DNA of 57,823 bases from Candidatus Peregrinibacteria bacterium GW2011_GWF2_39_17 (GCA_000993615.1 LBWM01000009.1:1-57823), one strand, 5' to 3'; shown: positions 1 to 9,225, numbered from the stretch's first letter. Notes: generated by a model from the sequence alone, not told the origin. Program-made: numbers and translations.

Positions 1-99
1 ATGATATAGTTTCATGGGATGTGGTTTAGATATTAAGCATACCTATTCTACATCCCTCTCTTTCCCAAGAGTGCCCTCGAGATTCGTGAAACTACGTAA
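1..99. repeat. 99-bp terminal inverted repeat, left copy
   Basis: Bases 1-99 are the exact reverse complement of 57725-57823; the match breaks at base 100. The repeat has its own internal symmetry: an outer 8-bp stem (TAGTTTCA at 7-14 with TGAAACTA at 87-94), an inner 7-bp stem (GGGATGT at 16-22 with ACATCCC at 50-56) and a 5-bp stem (CTCTT at 58-62 with AAGAG at 67-71). It is either a real terminal repeat or a dispersed structured repeat at which the assembly stopped. A 99-base exact match equals a common assembler k-mer length, which favours the second reading. Confidence 0.95.
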
Positions 100-165
100 T
101 TATTGTCAAATCAGCCCAAAAGAGGTAAAACGTAACCCCGTAGAAACATCTAAATTTTACCTCAC

Positions 166-2538
166 ATGGCCACAAAAGGGATTGAAATAGGAAACAACGA
201 TTTAGATGGACACCACATTCGAGATTTTCGTACCAGGAATCTTGAAATGGCTGCGGAACACGAAGAATATGCTTTTAATGCTGAAGCAGGACAAATTCGA
301 TCCGAAGTCCTACACCGACTTACCGCAAACAAAAACCAAGGAATTCTTTCTGAAGAAGAAGAAAGATTTTGGCTAAAGAAACTTGAAACTGCTGACCTTG
401 AAACTAGTCATTTACGGAATCTCAAAGAAGATTTCGATGAACACTGGAGAAAAGCCTACGCAGCCCATCAACTTTTTGAAGGGACAATCAACACAGCTGA
501 CAAAGAAGGTATGCTCCGCCAGAATGAATACCAAAAACTAGAAGACTCCTTCAAAAACGCTGGCCTAAAAGAAAAAGAAAAACAAATCAAAGATTTAGAA
601 AAAGAACTAAACAAACGCCAAGAAGAAATTAAGCGTTTCTTTAAACTGGAAACAGATGTCCAAGGAAAACGCTTAAAAAATCTAGAAAAAGCGGAAAATT
701 ACACCGAAAAACTAAAAGTGCTCGAAGCGGCCACCCTGGAAAATAAAAACTTTAAAACCTACAAAGAAATTTTTAAAAAACATAAAGATAAATTAAGCGA
801 AAAAACCATTGTTAAATACTACAACTGGTTTTTAACCCTGTCAGGCGGCGAACAATTAAAAGCCATCAATGATATTGAAGGAGAAAACAACCAAGAAGGG
901 ATTAAACCAAGAATAAAAATTTGGGAAATCCATCATGCCCTTCCCCCCAAATATCAAGCATCGGAATTCAAAGACTGGGGAAGCACTGAACGCCAGAATT
1001 ATCTTGCTACCATCGAACATAAAATTGAACGTGAATATAGAGAAACGTTACGCAAAAATGCCAAGGGAGTTTTCTCGGAAAAAACCATTAAATTTTGCGA
1101 ACAAGCTTTTAATACCCCAGAACCGGACTTTAAAAAAAGATTAACTAAAAAAATAGAATTTTTTGAGGCCTTGCCTGGCCATATTGAAGCTGAAAAAAGG
1201 CTTTGGGCGCAATTTGAAAAATTTCCGGAAAAAATTCAAGATCTCCAAATTAAAAAATTCAGTGAAGCGGATTTCAATGAGAAAAAAGAAATGCTCTCCC
1301 TAAAAATCCCAAAACTTAGCGACCGGTATAATAAAATGTTGAATAAAACCAATAATAAAATGGACGCCGCAGTTTGGGAAATTTACAAAAATGATTTCGA
1401 AAACGCCAAGTCAATTGAAGAAATGGAAAACACGGTTTTAACTGCGGAAAAATTCCAAAAATCAAAAGACAATTACTTTAAAAAATGGGAAAATAATGCC
1501 AAATATTTTAAATCAAAACCAGATGTTTATCGTGATTGGCACGAAGAAAACATTCACACCCTTGAGGCCGCACAAAAAGCAGAAAAAGATCTAGATGGCA
1601 TGATTAAAGTACGCGCCAAAATTCACAATTCCACGCAAAAACTTCCACCTCATCTTCAAAAAAGAATGGATTTGGAAGCTTCGCTAGCAGATCGCCAAAA
1701 GCAAATTCAGAAAATGGATCGCCTAGCCGAAGCATACCGCTTCACTATCCCCTTCCTAGTTGAAAATGGTCAAAAACAAGAAGCAGATAAAAATACCAAT
1801 GGTGCCCTCACATTTTATATGCAAGCCCTAAAATTAGACCCTGCCAGCGTTGAACTTAAAACCTTAGTCGCACATCTTCGCCAAAATGGAGCTAAAATTA
1901 CCAATAAACCAGCCAGCAAAAACGATAAAGCTCAAACTGAAAAAATCCTCAAAAACGTTGACGAGATGCCGGAAATTAAAAAAGAAACTAACGAAATGGC
2001 TCGCTTAAAATTACTACTCGATCTATCTAAGAAACATGCTGAACAAGTAGGAAGCACTGGTACCACCACCGATGCCAGAACTCAACGCTCCGTCCGTAAT
2101 CTGAATAAGGACGATCAAGATGTAGCTAAAAATTTCCTAGATGAAAAAAGTGACGATTATATCGTAGATGAAACCGGAATTGTGCGTGAAAAAGTCAAAC
2201 TTAAAACCAGCGGCGAACAAACCAAAAAAACAACAGACACCATAAACGAATTTTATAACACAAAACAACATAAAGGTGATGTCACCCAAAAAGGCGCAGC
2301 CGAATTTGCCTTTGTTTCCGACAACAATCAGGAAATGGAACTTTCAACTGCGGAAAAAAACTTTAAAGATCGCGATAAACTATTAGGAAAAGAACGCCGC
2401 CGGAATTTCCACCTCAAGCTTGTCCAAAATACCGATCTAAGCGAGGCTCAAATCAAAAAAACCATGACCTTATATGACGCCGAACATCAAGAATCAGAAC
2501 TAACCGAAAGAGAAATGGAAAAATTCAAAGCCGCCTAA
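166..2538 (+). CDS. large charged coiled-coil protein, function unknown
   Basis: A 790-residue protein very rich in Lys and Glu, predicted by eye to be almost wholly helical with long coiled-coil stretches (roughly residues 90-200 and 360-540). Residues about 540-580 resemble a single TPR-like helix pair (the ALTFYMQALKLDP segment). There is no signal peptide or membrane segment, so it is probably cytoplasmic. ATG at 166 has no Shine-Dalgarno sequence, as for most genes here. It is the first gene after the left terminal repeat and is followed 27 bp later by the cobO-like gene on the same strand. I do not recognise a family; a structural or scaffold role would be a guess. Confidence 0.85.
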   Translation: MATKGIEIGNNDLDGHHIRDFRTRNLEMAAEHEEYAFNAEAGQIRSEVLHRLTANKNQGILSEEEERFWLKKLETADLETSHLRNLKEDFDEHWRKAYAAHQLFEGTINTADKEGMLRQNEYQKLEDSFKNAGLKEKEKQIKDLEKELNKRQEEIKRFFKLETDVQGKRLKNLEKAENYTEKLKVLEAATLENKNFKTYKEIFKKHKDKLSEKTIVKYYNWFLTLSGGEQLKAINDIEGENNQEGIKPRIKIWEIHHALPPKYQASEFKDWGSTERQNYLATIEHKIEREYRETLRKNAKGVFSEKTIKFCEQAFNTPEPDFKKRLTKKIEFFEALPGHIEAEKRLWAQFEKFPEKIQDLQIKKFSEADFNEKKEMLSLKIPKLSDRYNKMLNKTNNKMDAAVWEIYKNDFENAKSIEEMENTVLTAEKFQKSKDNYFKKWENNAKYFKSKPDVYRDWHEENIHTLEAAQKAEKDLDGMIKVRAKIHNSTQKLPPHLQKRMDLEASLADRQKQIQKMDRLAEAYRFTIPFLVENGQKQEADKNTNGALTFYMQALKLDPASVELKTLVAHLRQNGAKITNKPASKNDKAQTEKILKNVDEMPEIKKETNEMARLKLLLDLSKKHAEQVGSTGTTTDARTQRSVRNLNKDDQDVAKNFLDEKSDDYIVDETGIVREKVKLKTSGEQTKKTTDTINEFYNTKQHKGDVTQKGAAEFAFVSDNNQEMELSTAEKNFKDRDKLLGKERRRNFHLKLVQNTDLSEAQIKKTMTLYDAEHQESELTEREMEKFKAA

Positions 2539-2565
2539 TTATGAATAAATTTTTTATACAATAAA

Positions 2566-3081
2566 ATGATCATCTGCTACACCGGCAACGGAAAAGGGAA
2601 AACTACCGCCGCACTTGGCCTAGCCCTGCGAGCCAGCGGACATAATCTAAAAATTTGCCTTATCCAATTTATAAAAGGAACTTGGGAAACCGGAGAAATT
2701 AAGACCATCAAAAAAATCCCGAAAATAGAAATCATCCAAGCCGGCCGAGGATTTTACAAAATCAAAAACGACCAAACCCCAACCGCGGAGCACAAAAAAG
2801 CAGCCAAGGAAGGGTTCAAGAAAGCACTCCAAAAAGTAGACCAAAAAACCTGCGATATCCTAATTTTGGATGAGATTAATGTAGCGCTCGACCTAAAACT
2901 TTTGCCTCTAACGGATATCCTCAACCTCATAAAAAAAACACCATCCTCCATGCACCTTGTTCTCACGGGTCGAAATGCCTCGCCCAAAATTATCACTCTT
3001 GCCGATTTAGTAACAGAAATGGTAGAAATTAAACACCCCTTTCAAAAAGGAATTTCAGCCCAAAAAGGCCTAGATTTTTAA
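2566..3081 (+). CDS. cobO: cob(I)yrinic acid a,c-diamide adenosyltransferase, CobO/BtuR type
   Basis: A 171-residue P-loop protein of the CobA/CobO/BtuR family, which transfers the adenosyl group of ATP to the cobalt of corrinoids. Walker A is GNGKGKTT at residues 7-14 near the N-terminus, the family's usual place. The acidic Walker B-type Asp102-Glu103 lies in LDEINVAL, and the C-terminus carries the usual H-P-F-x-K-G-I-x-A-x-x-G-L-D-F end. The length matches the family. It sits between the coiled-coil gene and trxB (10 bp apart), probably co-transcribed. No other cobalamin gene is visible in the window, so it could serve salvage or scavenged corrinoids, or a related nucleotide reaction. Confidence 0.88.
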   Translation: MIICYTGNGKGKTTAALGLALRASGHNLKICLIQFIKGTWETGEIKTIKKIPKIEIIQAGRGFYKIKNDQTPTAEHKKAAKEGFKKALQKVDQKTCDILILDEINVALDLKLLPLTDILNLIKKTPSSMHLVLTGRNASPKIITLADLVTEMVEIKHPFQKGISAQKGLDF

Positions 3082-3091
3082 ACCTCAAAAT

Positions 3092-4015
3092 ATGTATGAC
3101 CTTATTATCATCGGCAGTGGTGTAAGTGGTATGGGCGCTGCTATTTATGCCGGCAGATTCGACTTAAAAACCTTAGTTATCGGTGAACTACCAGGCGGCA
3201 CCATTACCCTTACTCACCTAGTTGAAAATTACCCGGGCTTTCCCAGTTTAAGCGGATTGGAACTAGCCCAAAATTTCCAGAGACACGTGGATTCAATCGG
3301 CGTCACAATTGAACAAGAAAAAATAAGCAAGATTACTTTTAATTCAGAAAAGAAATTTTTTGAACTCAAAACCCAAAACGAAAAAAATTACCAAACCAAA
3401 AGTATCCTGCTTACCACCGGTACTAAACACCGCAAACTTGGCATTAAAGGAGAAGCAGAATTCACCAATAAAGGAGTTTCATATTGCGCCACCTGCGATG
3501 GACCATTTTTTCGTGACAAAGATGTAATCATGGTCGGCGGAGCAGATTCAGCAGTCAAAGAATCGCTTTTACTAGCCAAATACGCCCAAAAAGTAACTAT
3601 TGTTTATCGCGGCGAAAAAGTACGACCAGAACCGATTAACCAAAAAAGGATGGAAGAAACTCCAAATATCGAGGTAATCACCAAAAGCAATTTAGTGGAG
3701 ATCATGGGACAAAGTCAGGTTGAAAAAGTATTACTTGACACTGGTCAAGAACTTAAATGCCAAGGCGTTTTTATTGAAATTGGACGAACTCCGCTCACTG
3801 ACCTAGCAAAACAACTTAACGTTACGCTAAACGAAAAAAGCGAAGTAATTATTAATAAAGCCTCGGAAACTAATGTACCCGGATTTTTCGCGGCCGGCGA
3901 TTGCACTAACACGGACTGGAAACAAGCCATTATTGGCGTGGCCGAAGGCTGTATGGGAGCTTATTCGGCCTATCAGTATGTGGAGAGTTTGGGGGGAAAA
4001 CTAAAAAAACCCTAA
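3092..4015 (+). CDS. trxB: thioredoxin reductase (NADPH)
   Basis: A 307-residue low-molecular-weight thioredoxin reductase, which uses NADPH through FAD and a redox-active disulfide to reduce thioredoxin. The FAD-binding loop GSGVSGMGA is at residues 8-16, the redox pair is Cys132-Ala-Thr-Cys135 followed by DGPFF, the NADPH loop GGADSA is near residue 150, and the C-terminal FAD motif (GFFAAGDCT) is near residue 267. Length and motif order are those of bacterial TrxB. Its last 4 bases overlap the stop end of the convergent gene 4012-5166. It is preceded by cobO with a 10-bp gap and has no Shine-Dalgarno. Confidence 0.95.
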   Translation: MYDLIIIGSGVSGMGAAIYAGRFDLKTLVIGELPGGTITLTHLVENYPGFPSLSGLELAQNFQRHVDSIGVTIEQEKISKITFNSEKKFFELKTQNEKNYQTKSILLTTGTKHRKLGIKGEAEFTNKGVSYCATCDGPFFRDKDVIMVGGADSAVKESLLLAKYAQKVTIVYRGEKVRPEPINQKRMEETPNIEVITKSNLVEIMGQSQVEKVLLDTGQELKCQGVFIEIGRTPLTDLAKQLNVTLNEKSEVIINKASETNVPGFFAAGDCTNTDWKQAIIGVAEGCMGAYSAYQYVESLGGKLKKP

Positions 4016-5166
4016 ACACGGTCTTTCACCACCGGATGCTCGGGATCAATGGCTCCTTCCAACATATCCCTACTTTCAATCATCCCATCAGCAGCTGGCG
4101 CTGACACGTCAGAAGTATTTTGTAACATACCCAAAGCCTTTTGTAGATCACCTTGAGAAGTAAACCCAAATGTCGCTAAAAATTGCCTAACAATTTTTTG
4201 TCCTTCCTCTAAATAGAAGCCGTTATCCGAAACGCTCAAGCTCTCAACCTCTCCAATTTTAGGCAATAATTGCATCGCAGTAAATGCAAAACCGAAAAAA
4301 GCAGCGATTATTCTCTGATTTTCCGAACTTACCTCTAAACTCCCCTCCTTAAGATTAGCAAAAAAACCTGCTGCTGCTTTTAAGTAAATTGGTATTCCTC
4401 GTCTACATTCAAAATCCGCTCCCGCATTACATATCGACGTCAAAAAAGAAAGCAAACGGGCTTTCAAGGCTTCAATTTGACGAACCAAATCGGTAGTATT
4501 CCCATATATTGCTACGCAGAATAGGCCTTCGACAACTTCCTTAATTTTTAAATATTTCAAAAATTGCTCGGGTGTACAAGAAAGAATCTCCGGATTTTCG
4601 TCCCCTAAATACGCCCCGTAAACAACCTCCAACATCGCACGCTCTAATGTGCAAGATGCCTCCTCAGGTAATTGCGAACCGCCTAATGGTGATTTTATTA
4701 ATAAGCCAGTAACAAATTTCTCCAAATCATAAATCACGGTATCCAAACGTCCGCGCTCTCCCCGTTCCGGTTCCAAACATTGCAATAATTGCTCTATGCT
4801 AAGATTGGATAATCTTGAATTTTGAAAAATTTCCGCTAACCTTTTCCTAATCAAATCTGTAGACTCAGGGGAGAATGAAATATCACCCCTATAATATTTA
4901 GGGATTCCCGGCAAATCCGATATTTCACCACCATGCGTAGATGTCCAAAAAAATCTTACTGCCGACTGAGTCCCTTCATTATCCCGTACACGCCTGGCTT
5001 TTAAATCCCCCAAAAACCTCTCAGCAGCTCCCAAATATTCATCCAAACGCCGTGATTCCGAATCTTCGAGATTTTCAGCCCCTCCAGCTCCGGTAAACAC
5101 GCCATTGTATGCTCCAATATCTACATGCTCTAAAACCCAGGGATCTGCTTTATTAGCATCTATCAT
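4012..5166 (-). CDS. hypothetical protein, 384 aa
   Basis: A 384-residue soluble, acidic protein without signal peptide or membrane segment. It is mainly helical after residue 100, has several scattered cysteines, and matches no family I recognise. A possible promoter (TTGACA-N17-TAATTT, 5226-5254) lies 60 bp upstream on the same strand, so it is probably a single-gene unit transcribed towards trxB; the two genes overlap tail to tail by 4 bp. It belongs with the other mid-size unknown soluble proteins of this contig (44812-45819 and 46805-48667), but I see no clear sequence repeat shared with them. Confidence 0.8.
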   Translation of the reverse strand: MIDANKADPWVLEHVDIGAYNGVFTGAGGAENLEDSESRRLDEYLGAAERFLGDLKARRVRDNEGTQSAVRFFWTSTHGGEISDLPGIPKYYRGDISFSPESTDLIRKRLAEIFQNSRLSNLSIEQLLQCLEPERGERGRLDTVIYDLEKFVTGLLIKSPLGGSQLPEEASCTLERAMLEVVYGAYLGDENPEILSCTPEQFLKYLKIKEVVEGLFCVAIYGNTTDLVRQIEALKARLLSFLTSICNAGADFECRRGIPIYLKAAAGFFANLKEGSLEVSSENQRIIAAFFGFAFTAMQLLPKIGEVESLSVSDNGFYLEEGQKIVRQFLATFGFTSQGDLQKALGMLQNTSDVSAPAADGMIESRDMLEGAIDPEHPVVKDRV

Positions 5167-5225
5167 AAAAAAATTTTGATTAAAATTTAAAAAAACATAG
5201 TAACCAAAAACCGAATAAGGAACCT

Positions 5226-5254
5226 AAATTAGCATCCCCCAGCCAATATGTCAA
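5226..5254 (-). promoter_or_regulatory. possible sigma70-type promoter for 4012-5166
   Basis: Reading leftward, TTGACA (5254-5249), a 17-bp spacer and TAATTT (5231-5226). The -35 box is perfect; the -10 box is weak. Predicted leader about 50 nt before the ATG at 5166. Confidence 0.45.
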
Positions 5255-5331
5255 CTTAAGTTGCATGCTTTTTGAGTAATTTAGCTTTAAACTATTTGCT
5301 CCGTTCCGCTAAGAAAAACGCATATTTTACT

Positions 5332-6324
5332 ATGAACAATCCCAAATATTTTACCCAAAGCTCAATTGAAGAAATTAAATCACTCCTAAAAAAAAGTGAG
5401 CATATCGTGATTATTTCGCATCGCAATCCAGACGGCGATACCATTGGCTCAGCGCTTGCCCTTAAACATGCACTAAAACAATGGGGGAAAAATGTAACCT
5501 GTTCCTGCATTAATCCCCCACCTGATTACACCCTTATGCTGCCAGGAGTCTGGGAATACGTAAATGATTTTGATCTCAATAAAACCGATTTGCTTATTGC
5601 CGTAGATTGCGGAGCTCATTATTTAATGAAATTTAACGAAACTAAACCAGAAATTTTAAACAAAAAAATCCCACTTCTTAATATCGATCACCACCCTTCT
5701 AATGACTATTTTGGCTCCCATAATTTGATCTGGCCAGAAGCTGCTGCCACTACCTTTATTATTTATCATCTCCTAATTGAATTTGATCTCCTTATTACTG
5801 CCAATATCGCCACCTGTCTAATGCTGGGAGTGTATTATGACACCGGTAGCTTAAAACATTCCAACACTACATCTGAAGTTTTAACCATGAATGCGGATTT
5901 GCTGCAAAAAGGAGCCCGACATGAAGAAGTAATTAAAGAACTCTTTCACACCACCCCGATCAATCGTTTAAAATTATGGGGAAGAGTCATGCAACGAGCC
6001 AGAATTAATGAAAAAAAAGTCGTAGTTTCCGCAATCACGGAACAAGACTTTATTGAATGTAATAGCGAGCCAGAAGATCTTACCGGCGTCATTGACTTTT
6101 TAAACTCAATTCCGGAAAGCAAATTTACTGTGTTACTCAACGAAGATCGCAAAGGAAATATCAAAGGCTCATTTCGCACCCAAAATAACGATATGGATTT
6201 ATCGAGAATTGCCGCTGTATTTGGCGGAGGAGGGCATAAAAAAGCTTCCGGCTTCACCCTACCCGGAAAAATTGATCAAGAAATCGCTTGGAAAATTCGT
6301 TCCAATGCCTTAAATTTAGAGTAA
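5332..6324 (+). CDS. DHH-family phosphoesterase, NrnA-like (oligoribonuclease / pAp phosphatase)
   Basis: A 330-residue DHH/DHHA1 protein. The N-terminal DHH domain has the metal ligands SHRNPDGD (Asp34, Asp36) and Asp119-His120-His121 in the family's DHH motif. The C-terminal DHHA1 domain carries the substrate-binding GGGGHKKASG near residues 299-308. This layout is that of NrnA-type enzymes, which degrade 2-5 nt oligoribonucleotides and may dephosphorylate pAp or cleave small cyclic dinucleotide products. I chose ATG 5332 because it gives the family's usual N-terminus; a TTG at 5272 would add 20 residues of doubtful value. The stop overlaps the start of pepA by one base (TAATG), suggesting coupled translation. 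Confidence 0.88.
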   Translation: MNNPKYFTQSSIEEIKSLLKKSEHIVIISHRNPDGDTIGSALALKHALKQWGKNVTCSCINPPPDYTLMLPGVWEYVNDFDLNKTDLLIAVDCGAHYLMKFNETKPEILNKKIPLLNIDHHPSNDYFGSHNLIWPEAAATTFIIYHLLIEFDLLITANIATCLMLGVYYDTGSLKHSNTTSEVLTMNADLLQKGARHEEVIKELFHTTPINRLKLWGRVMQRARINEKKVVVSAITEQDFIECNSEPEDLTGVIDFLNSIPESKFTVLLNEDRKGNIKGSFRTQNNDMDLSRIAAVFGGGGHKKASGFTLPGKIDQEIAWKIRSNALNLE

Positions 6325-7769
6325 TGAATATTTCCCTCCCTGCTAAATTAAGTAAATGCGATCTTCTAATTCTGCCGCTTTACGCCAGCAATACCCCTCC
6401 GCTTCTACTTAAAGATCATTCACGCGCTGATTTTGAAGGAAAAACAAATGAAACAGTTTTGCTTTATCAAAAAGACAAACTCACCCCTCGCATTTTACTT
6501 GTGGGGCTAGGCCAAGAAAAAAAAACAACCACGGAAATCTGGCGACAAGCCGGTGGCACCGTAGCCAATCAGCTCAAAAAAGGGTTAAGCAAGCTAGCTA
6601 TTATCCCACCAAAAGAATCGCTAAGGCTAATCCTGGCCTTCATTGAAGGCTTTTATCTGGGACATTACAAATATGAACCTTTTCTAAATGATCCTGAACG
6701 TCAACAAACTCCTCTTTCCGAACTACAAATTATTATTCAAGACAAAACACTAAAAAAAGAACTGGAAATCAAATTAAAAGAATTACAAATAATTACCAAA
6801 ACCGTAAACTCGGTGCGTGACCAAGTTAATAGTCCAAGTAATATCCTAAATCCCACACAATTCGCCAAAAATTCCCAAAAAGTGACCAAAAAATCACGAA
6901 AAATAAACTGCAAAATATTTGATGAAAAATCTCTTCAAAAAATTAACATGAACTGTTTGGTAAGCGTGGGTAAAGGGGCAAGAGATAAAGCAAAACTGAT
7001 CATTTTAGAATACAAATCAAAACCAATTAATAAGCGCCCCCTAGTTCTAGTTGGGAAAGGAATTTGTTTTGATGCCGGAGGCATTAATCTTAAGACCAGA
7101 GACTTGGAATACATGAAATACGATATGACCGGAGCCGCCACTGTCCTTGGAATCTTTGAAATTCTAGCTGAATTAAATCTTCCTCTTCATATTATTGGCG
7201 TCCTACCCTGCGCGGAAAATATGCTTGGGGAAAATGCTTTTAAGCCAGGAGACATTCTAACTGCCTACGATAAAACCACTGTGGAAATACTTAATACCGA
7301 TGCCGAAGGAAGATTAATTTTAGCTGATGCCCTGGCCTATGCGGTTAAAAACTTTAAACCGGAAATTATTATTGATGTTGCAACCTTAACCGGTGCGGCA
7401 ATTACAGCTCTGGGATACGACATCGCAGCCTTAATTGGAAATAATCAAAATTTAACAACCCAGCTAAAACAAGCTGCGACTCAAGTTGATGAAAAAATTT
7501 GGGAACTTCCCCTTGATCCAGATTACAAAAAAGAAATTAAATCAGATATCGCGGACATAAAAAATTATAGCGCGGAAGTTGGGGCTGGAGTTATTATGGG
7601 CGGAGCTTTTCTGGAACATTTTGTTAAAGATACACCGTGGGCACATCTTGACATGGGAGGCAGCGCCTGGACAAATAAGGCAAAATCCTATTATCCAAAA
7701 GGAGCCACGGGACGAATGGTTCGTACCTTATGGCAATTTTTAAAAAATTATAAACCGACTTTCGATTAA
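6324..7769 (+). CDS. pepA: leucyl aminopeptidase, M17 family
   Basis: A 481-residue M17 cytosol aminopeptidase, a di-metal enzyme that removes N-terminal residues from peptides in the cytoplasm. The metal- and substrate-binding segment GKGICFDAGGINLK lies at about residues 242-255, and the family signature NTDAEGRL is at 324-331. An N-terminal macro-like domain covers roughly residues 1-150 and the catalytic domain the rest, at standard length. I use ATG 6324, which overlaps the TAA of the upstream DHH gene by one base; an upstream in-frame ATG at 6288 lies inside that gene. Together with NrnA it forms a two-gene turnover operon (oligonucleotides and peptides). Confidence 0.93.
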   Translation: MNISLPAKLSKCDLLILPLYASNTPPLLLKDHSRADFEGKTNETVLLYQKDKLTPRILLVGLGQEKKTTTEIWRQAGGTVANQLKKGLSKLAIIPPKESLRLILAFIEGFYLGHYKYEPFLNDPERQQTPLSELQIIIQDKTLKKELEIKLKELQIITKTVNSVRDQVNSPSNILNPTQFAKNSQKVTKKSRKINCKIFDEKSLQKINMNCLVSVGKGARDKAKLIILEYKSKPINKRPLVLVGKGICFDAGGINLKTRDLEYMKYDMTGAATVLGIFEILAELNLPLHIIGVLPCAENMLGENAFKPGDILTAYDKTTVEILNTDAEGRLILADALAYAVKNFKPEIIIDVATLTGAAITALGYDIAALIGNNQNLTTQLKQAATQVDEKIWELPLDPDYKKEIKSDIADIKNYSAEVGAGVIMGGAFLEHFVKDTPWAHLDMGGSAWTNKAKSYYPKGATGRMVRTLWQFLKNYKPTFD

Positions 7770-7804
7770 AATAAGCCAAAAAAAATATTTAGGACGAAAA
7801 TTTT

Positions 7805-8323
7805 TTATTCTTCTTCCCGTTCACGCGCTTTCTGAAGCAAATTTCGTAAACGTTGCACCTCCTCTGGGGTAAAAGAAGGATTCTTAAGTTGAGACGAAGG
7901 AAATGGATTAACTTGCCCCACTGCATCCAAAATAGCCTTAGCCACATAAATTGGACGCCCAGTCTCTAAAGCCATAGCTACGGCATCACTGGGACGGGAA
8001 TCAATCAAAACAGACTTTCGCTGTTTTGCCTTCATAATCCATATTTGAGCCAAATAAGTACCACCAGCTAATTTTTCAATTACAACTCGATTCAATTTTG
8101 CACCCAAGCCTAAAATTGTATTTTTAAGAAGAGTGTGGGTTAACGGCCGCTCCGTTTCAATTCCCTGAAAAGCAACCGCAATCGCCCTGGCTTCAAGTTC
8201 ACCAATCCATATTGGCAAAATCCGATCACTTTTAGGTTCATGCAAAATCATTACTGGGCTATTTAACATCGGCTCCTCCAATAAGGCTAGCAAATATACT
8301 TTAGAATAAGAATTAGGTTTCAT
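7805..8323 (-). CDS. bifunctional nuclease domain protein (DUF151 / BFN)
   Basis: A 172-residue protein of the BFN/DUF151 family. The core reads as the family does: M-I-L-H-E-P-K-S-D-R-I-L-P-I-W-I-G near residues 25-40, the E-R-P-L-T-H segment, and the conserved D-S-R-P-S-D-A-V-A-M-A (about residues 106-116). Family members are reported as nucleases in plants and occur widely in bacteria, often adjacent to DNA or redox genes; a specific role here cannot be assigned. The C-terminal 30 residues are charged and may be a coiled tail. It is convergent with pepA, with a 35-bp gap and no visible terminator. Confidence 0.85.
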   Translation of the reverse strand: MKPNSYSKVYLLALLEEPMLNSPVMILHEPKSDRILPIWIGELEARAIAVAFQGIETERPLTHTLLKNTILGLGAKLNRVVIEKLAGGTYLAQIWIMKAKQRKSVLIDSRPSDAVAMALETGRPIYVAKAILDAVGQVNPFPSSQLKNPSFTPEEVQRLRNLLQKAREREEE

Positions 8324-8377
8324 TGTAATTCAAATTATATAACAAATCCTAAATTCCTAAAACACCCCTAAATTCCA

Positions 8378-8746
8378 TCAACCATGTTTTGAAAAAATCA
8401 TTTTTATTGCCACTAAAAAAAGGACAATTCCAAATGCTCTTTTTAAAACCAAATCCGGTAAAGCAGTAGCCATTTTAGCCCCAAATAATCCTCCAATAAA
8501 AAATCCCAAACAAATAAGAGCAGCTACCTCTAGATTCACCAACCCCTGCTTGTAATAAGTCCAGGTAGCCAAAAATCCAATTGGTGGGACCATTAAAGCT
8601 AAAGTGGTTCCCTGTGCTTGGGATTGAGTAAATCCAAATAAAAAAACTAAAACCGGCACAACAATTACCCCTCCCCCAATACCCACCACTCCACTAAGAA
8701 TTCCAGCGATTAAACCTAATAATAAATAAAGTAAAATTAAATTCAT
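8378..8746 (-). CDS. TauE/SafE-like membrane permease, half-size
   Basis: A 122-residue integral membrane protein with about four hydrophobic helices. The N-terminal helix contains the TauE/SafE signature (LSGVVGIGGGVIVVPVL), followed by the Q-A-Q-G-T-T-L-A segment. TauE/SafE permeases, thought to export sulfur-containing or organic anions, normally have 240-270 residues made of two such halves; this gene holds a single half, so it would need to dimerise. I chose ATG 8746; an upstream in-frame ATG at 8797 adds 17 polar residues that do not look like this family. It lies upstream of the BFN gene on the same strand, 54 bp apart. Confidence 0.8.
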   Translation of the reverse strand: MNLILLYLLLGLIAGILSGVVGIGGGVIVVPVLVFLFGFTQSQAQGTTLALMVPPIGFLATWTYYKQGLVNLEVAALICLGFFIGGLFGAKMATALPDLVLKRAFGIVLFLVAIKMIFSKHG

Positions 8747-8827
8747 TGTAACGCATGATATCGATTCATGTTTATTTACGCAACAGAGACGAGCCAAATT
8801 TTTCCTGCGAAGCAGCTAAAAACCAGC

Positions 8828-9025
8828 CTATTCCTGGCTAATTACTTGCTCACAATAAGCCTGTCGAACTTCGGTATGGGTTGTCCAAAAGCCAGTTTTA
8901 GCAGATGATTCACAAACTTGTTGGACAACGTCACTGTGCCAAGAAAAAGTCCCAGCAAAAGCCATCTGCGCACCGGCAGCAGCTACCAAAGACAACACTG
9001 TCAAAGATAAAAAAACTTTTTTCAT
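8828..9025 (-). CDS. small secreted protein with signal peptide
   Basis: A 65-residue protein. Residues 1-24 form a classical Sec signal peptide (KK start, hydrophobic core, AFA-G cleavage site). The predicted mature part has about 40 residues with two cysteines (the QQVCESS and AYCEQV segments) that could form one disulfide. No homolog is recognised. It is a stand-alone gene between the TauE-like gene and the strong hairpin at 9161-9200. Its downstream end is followed by small hairpins (around 8790-8840) that may terminate it. Confidence 0.7.
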   Translation of the reverse strand: MKKVFLSLTVLSLVAAAGAQMAFAGTFSWHSDVVQQVCESSAKTGFWTTHTEVRQAYCEQVISQE

Positions 9026-9160
9026 GAGAAAAAAAATTAAGAAATAAGTATCAGCAAAGTAACGATTTTTAAAAAAAATCCAAGCCTAAAATTCAAAAAG
9101 AAATTGACTTTAAATAAAAAAAAGCGGGAAATCATAGTCCGCTACAGGCGAATAATATAT

Positions 9161-9200
9161 ATACAGGGGGGCTGCGCTTAAAAGCGCAGCCCCCCTGTAT
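9161..9200 (-). terminator. perfect 19-bp hairpin, probable terminator of the giant SLH gene
   Basis: Bases 9161-9179 pair perfectly with 9182-9200 around a 2-base AA centre; the stem has a run of six G/C pairs. It lies 26 bp beyond the stop of the 3048-residue gene on its strand and is followed by an AT-rich but not pure-T stretch. It is the most stable simple hairpin I see in the window. Confidence 0.8.
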
Positions 9201-9225
9201 TTCCCCTCTTCACCCCCATTCTTAC

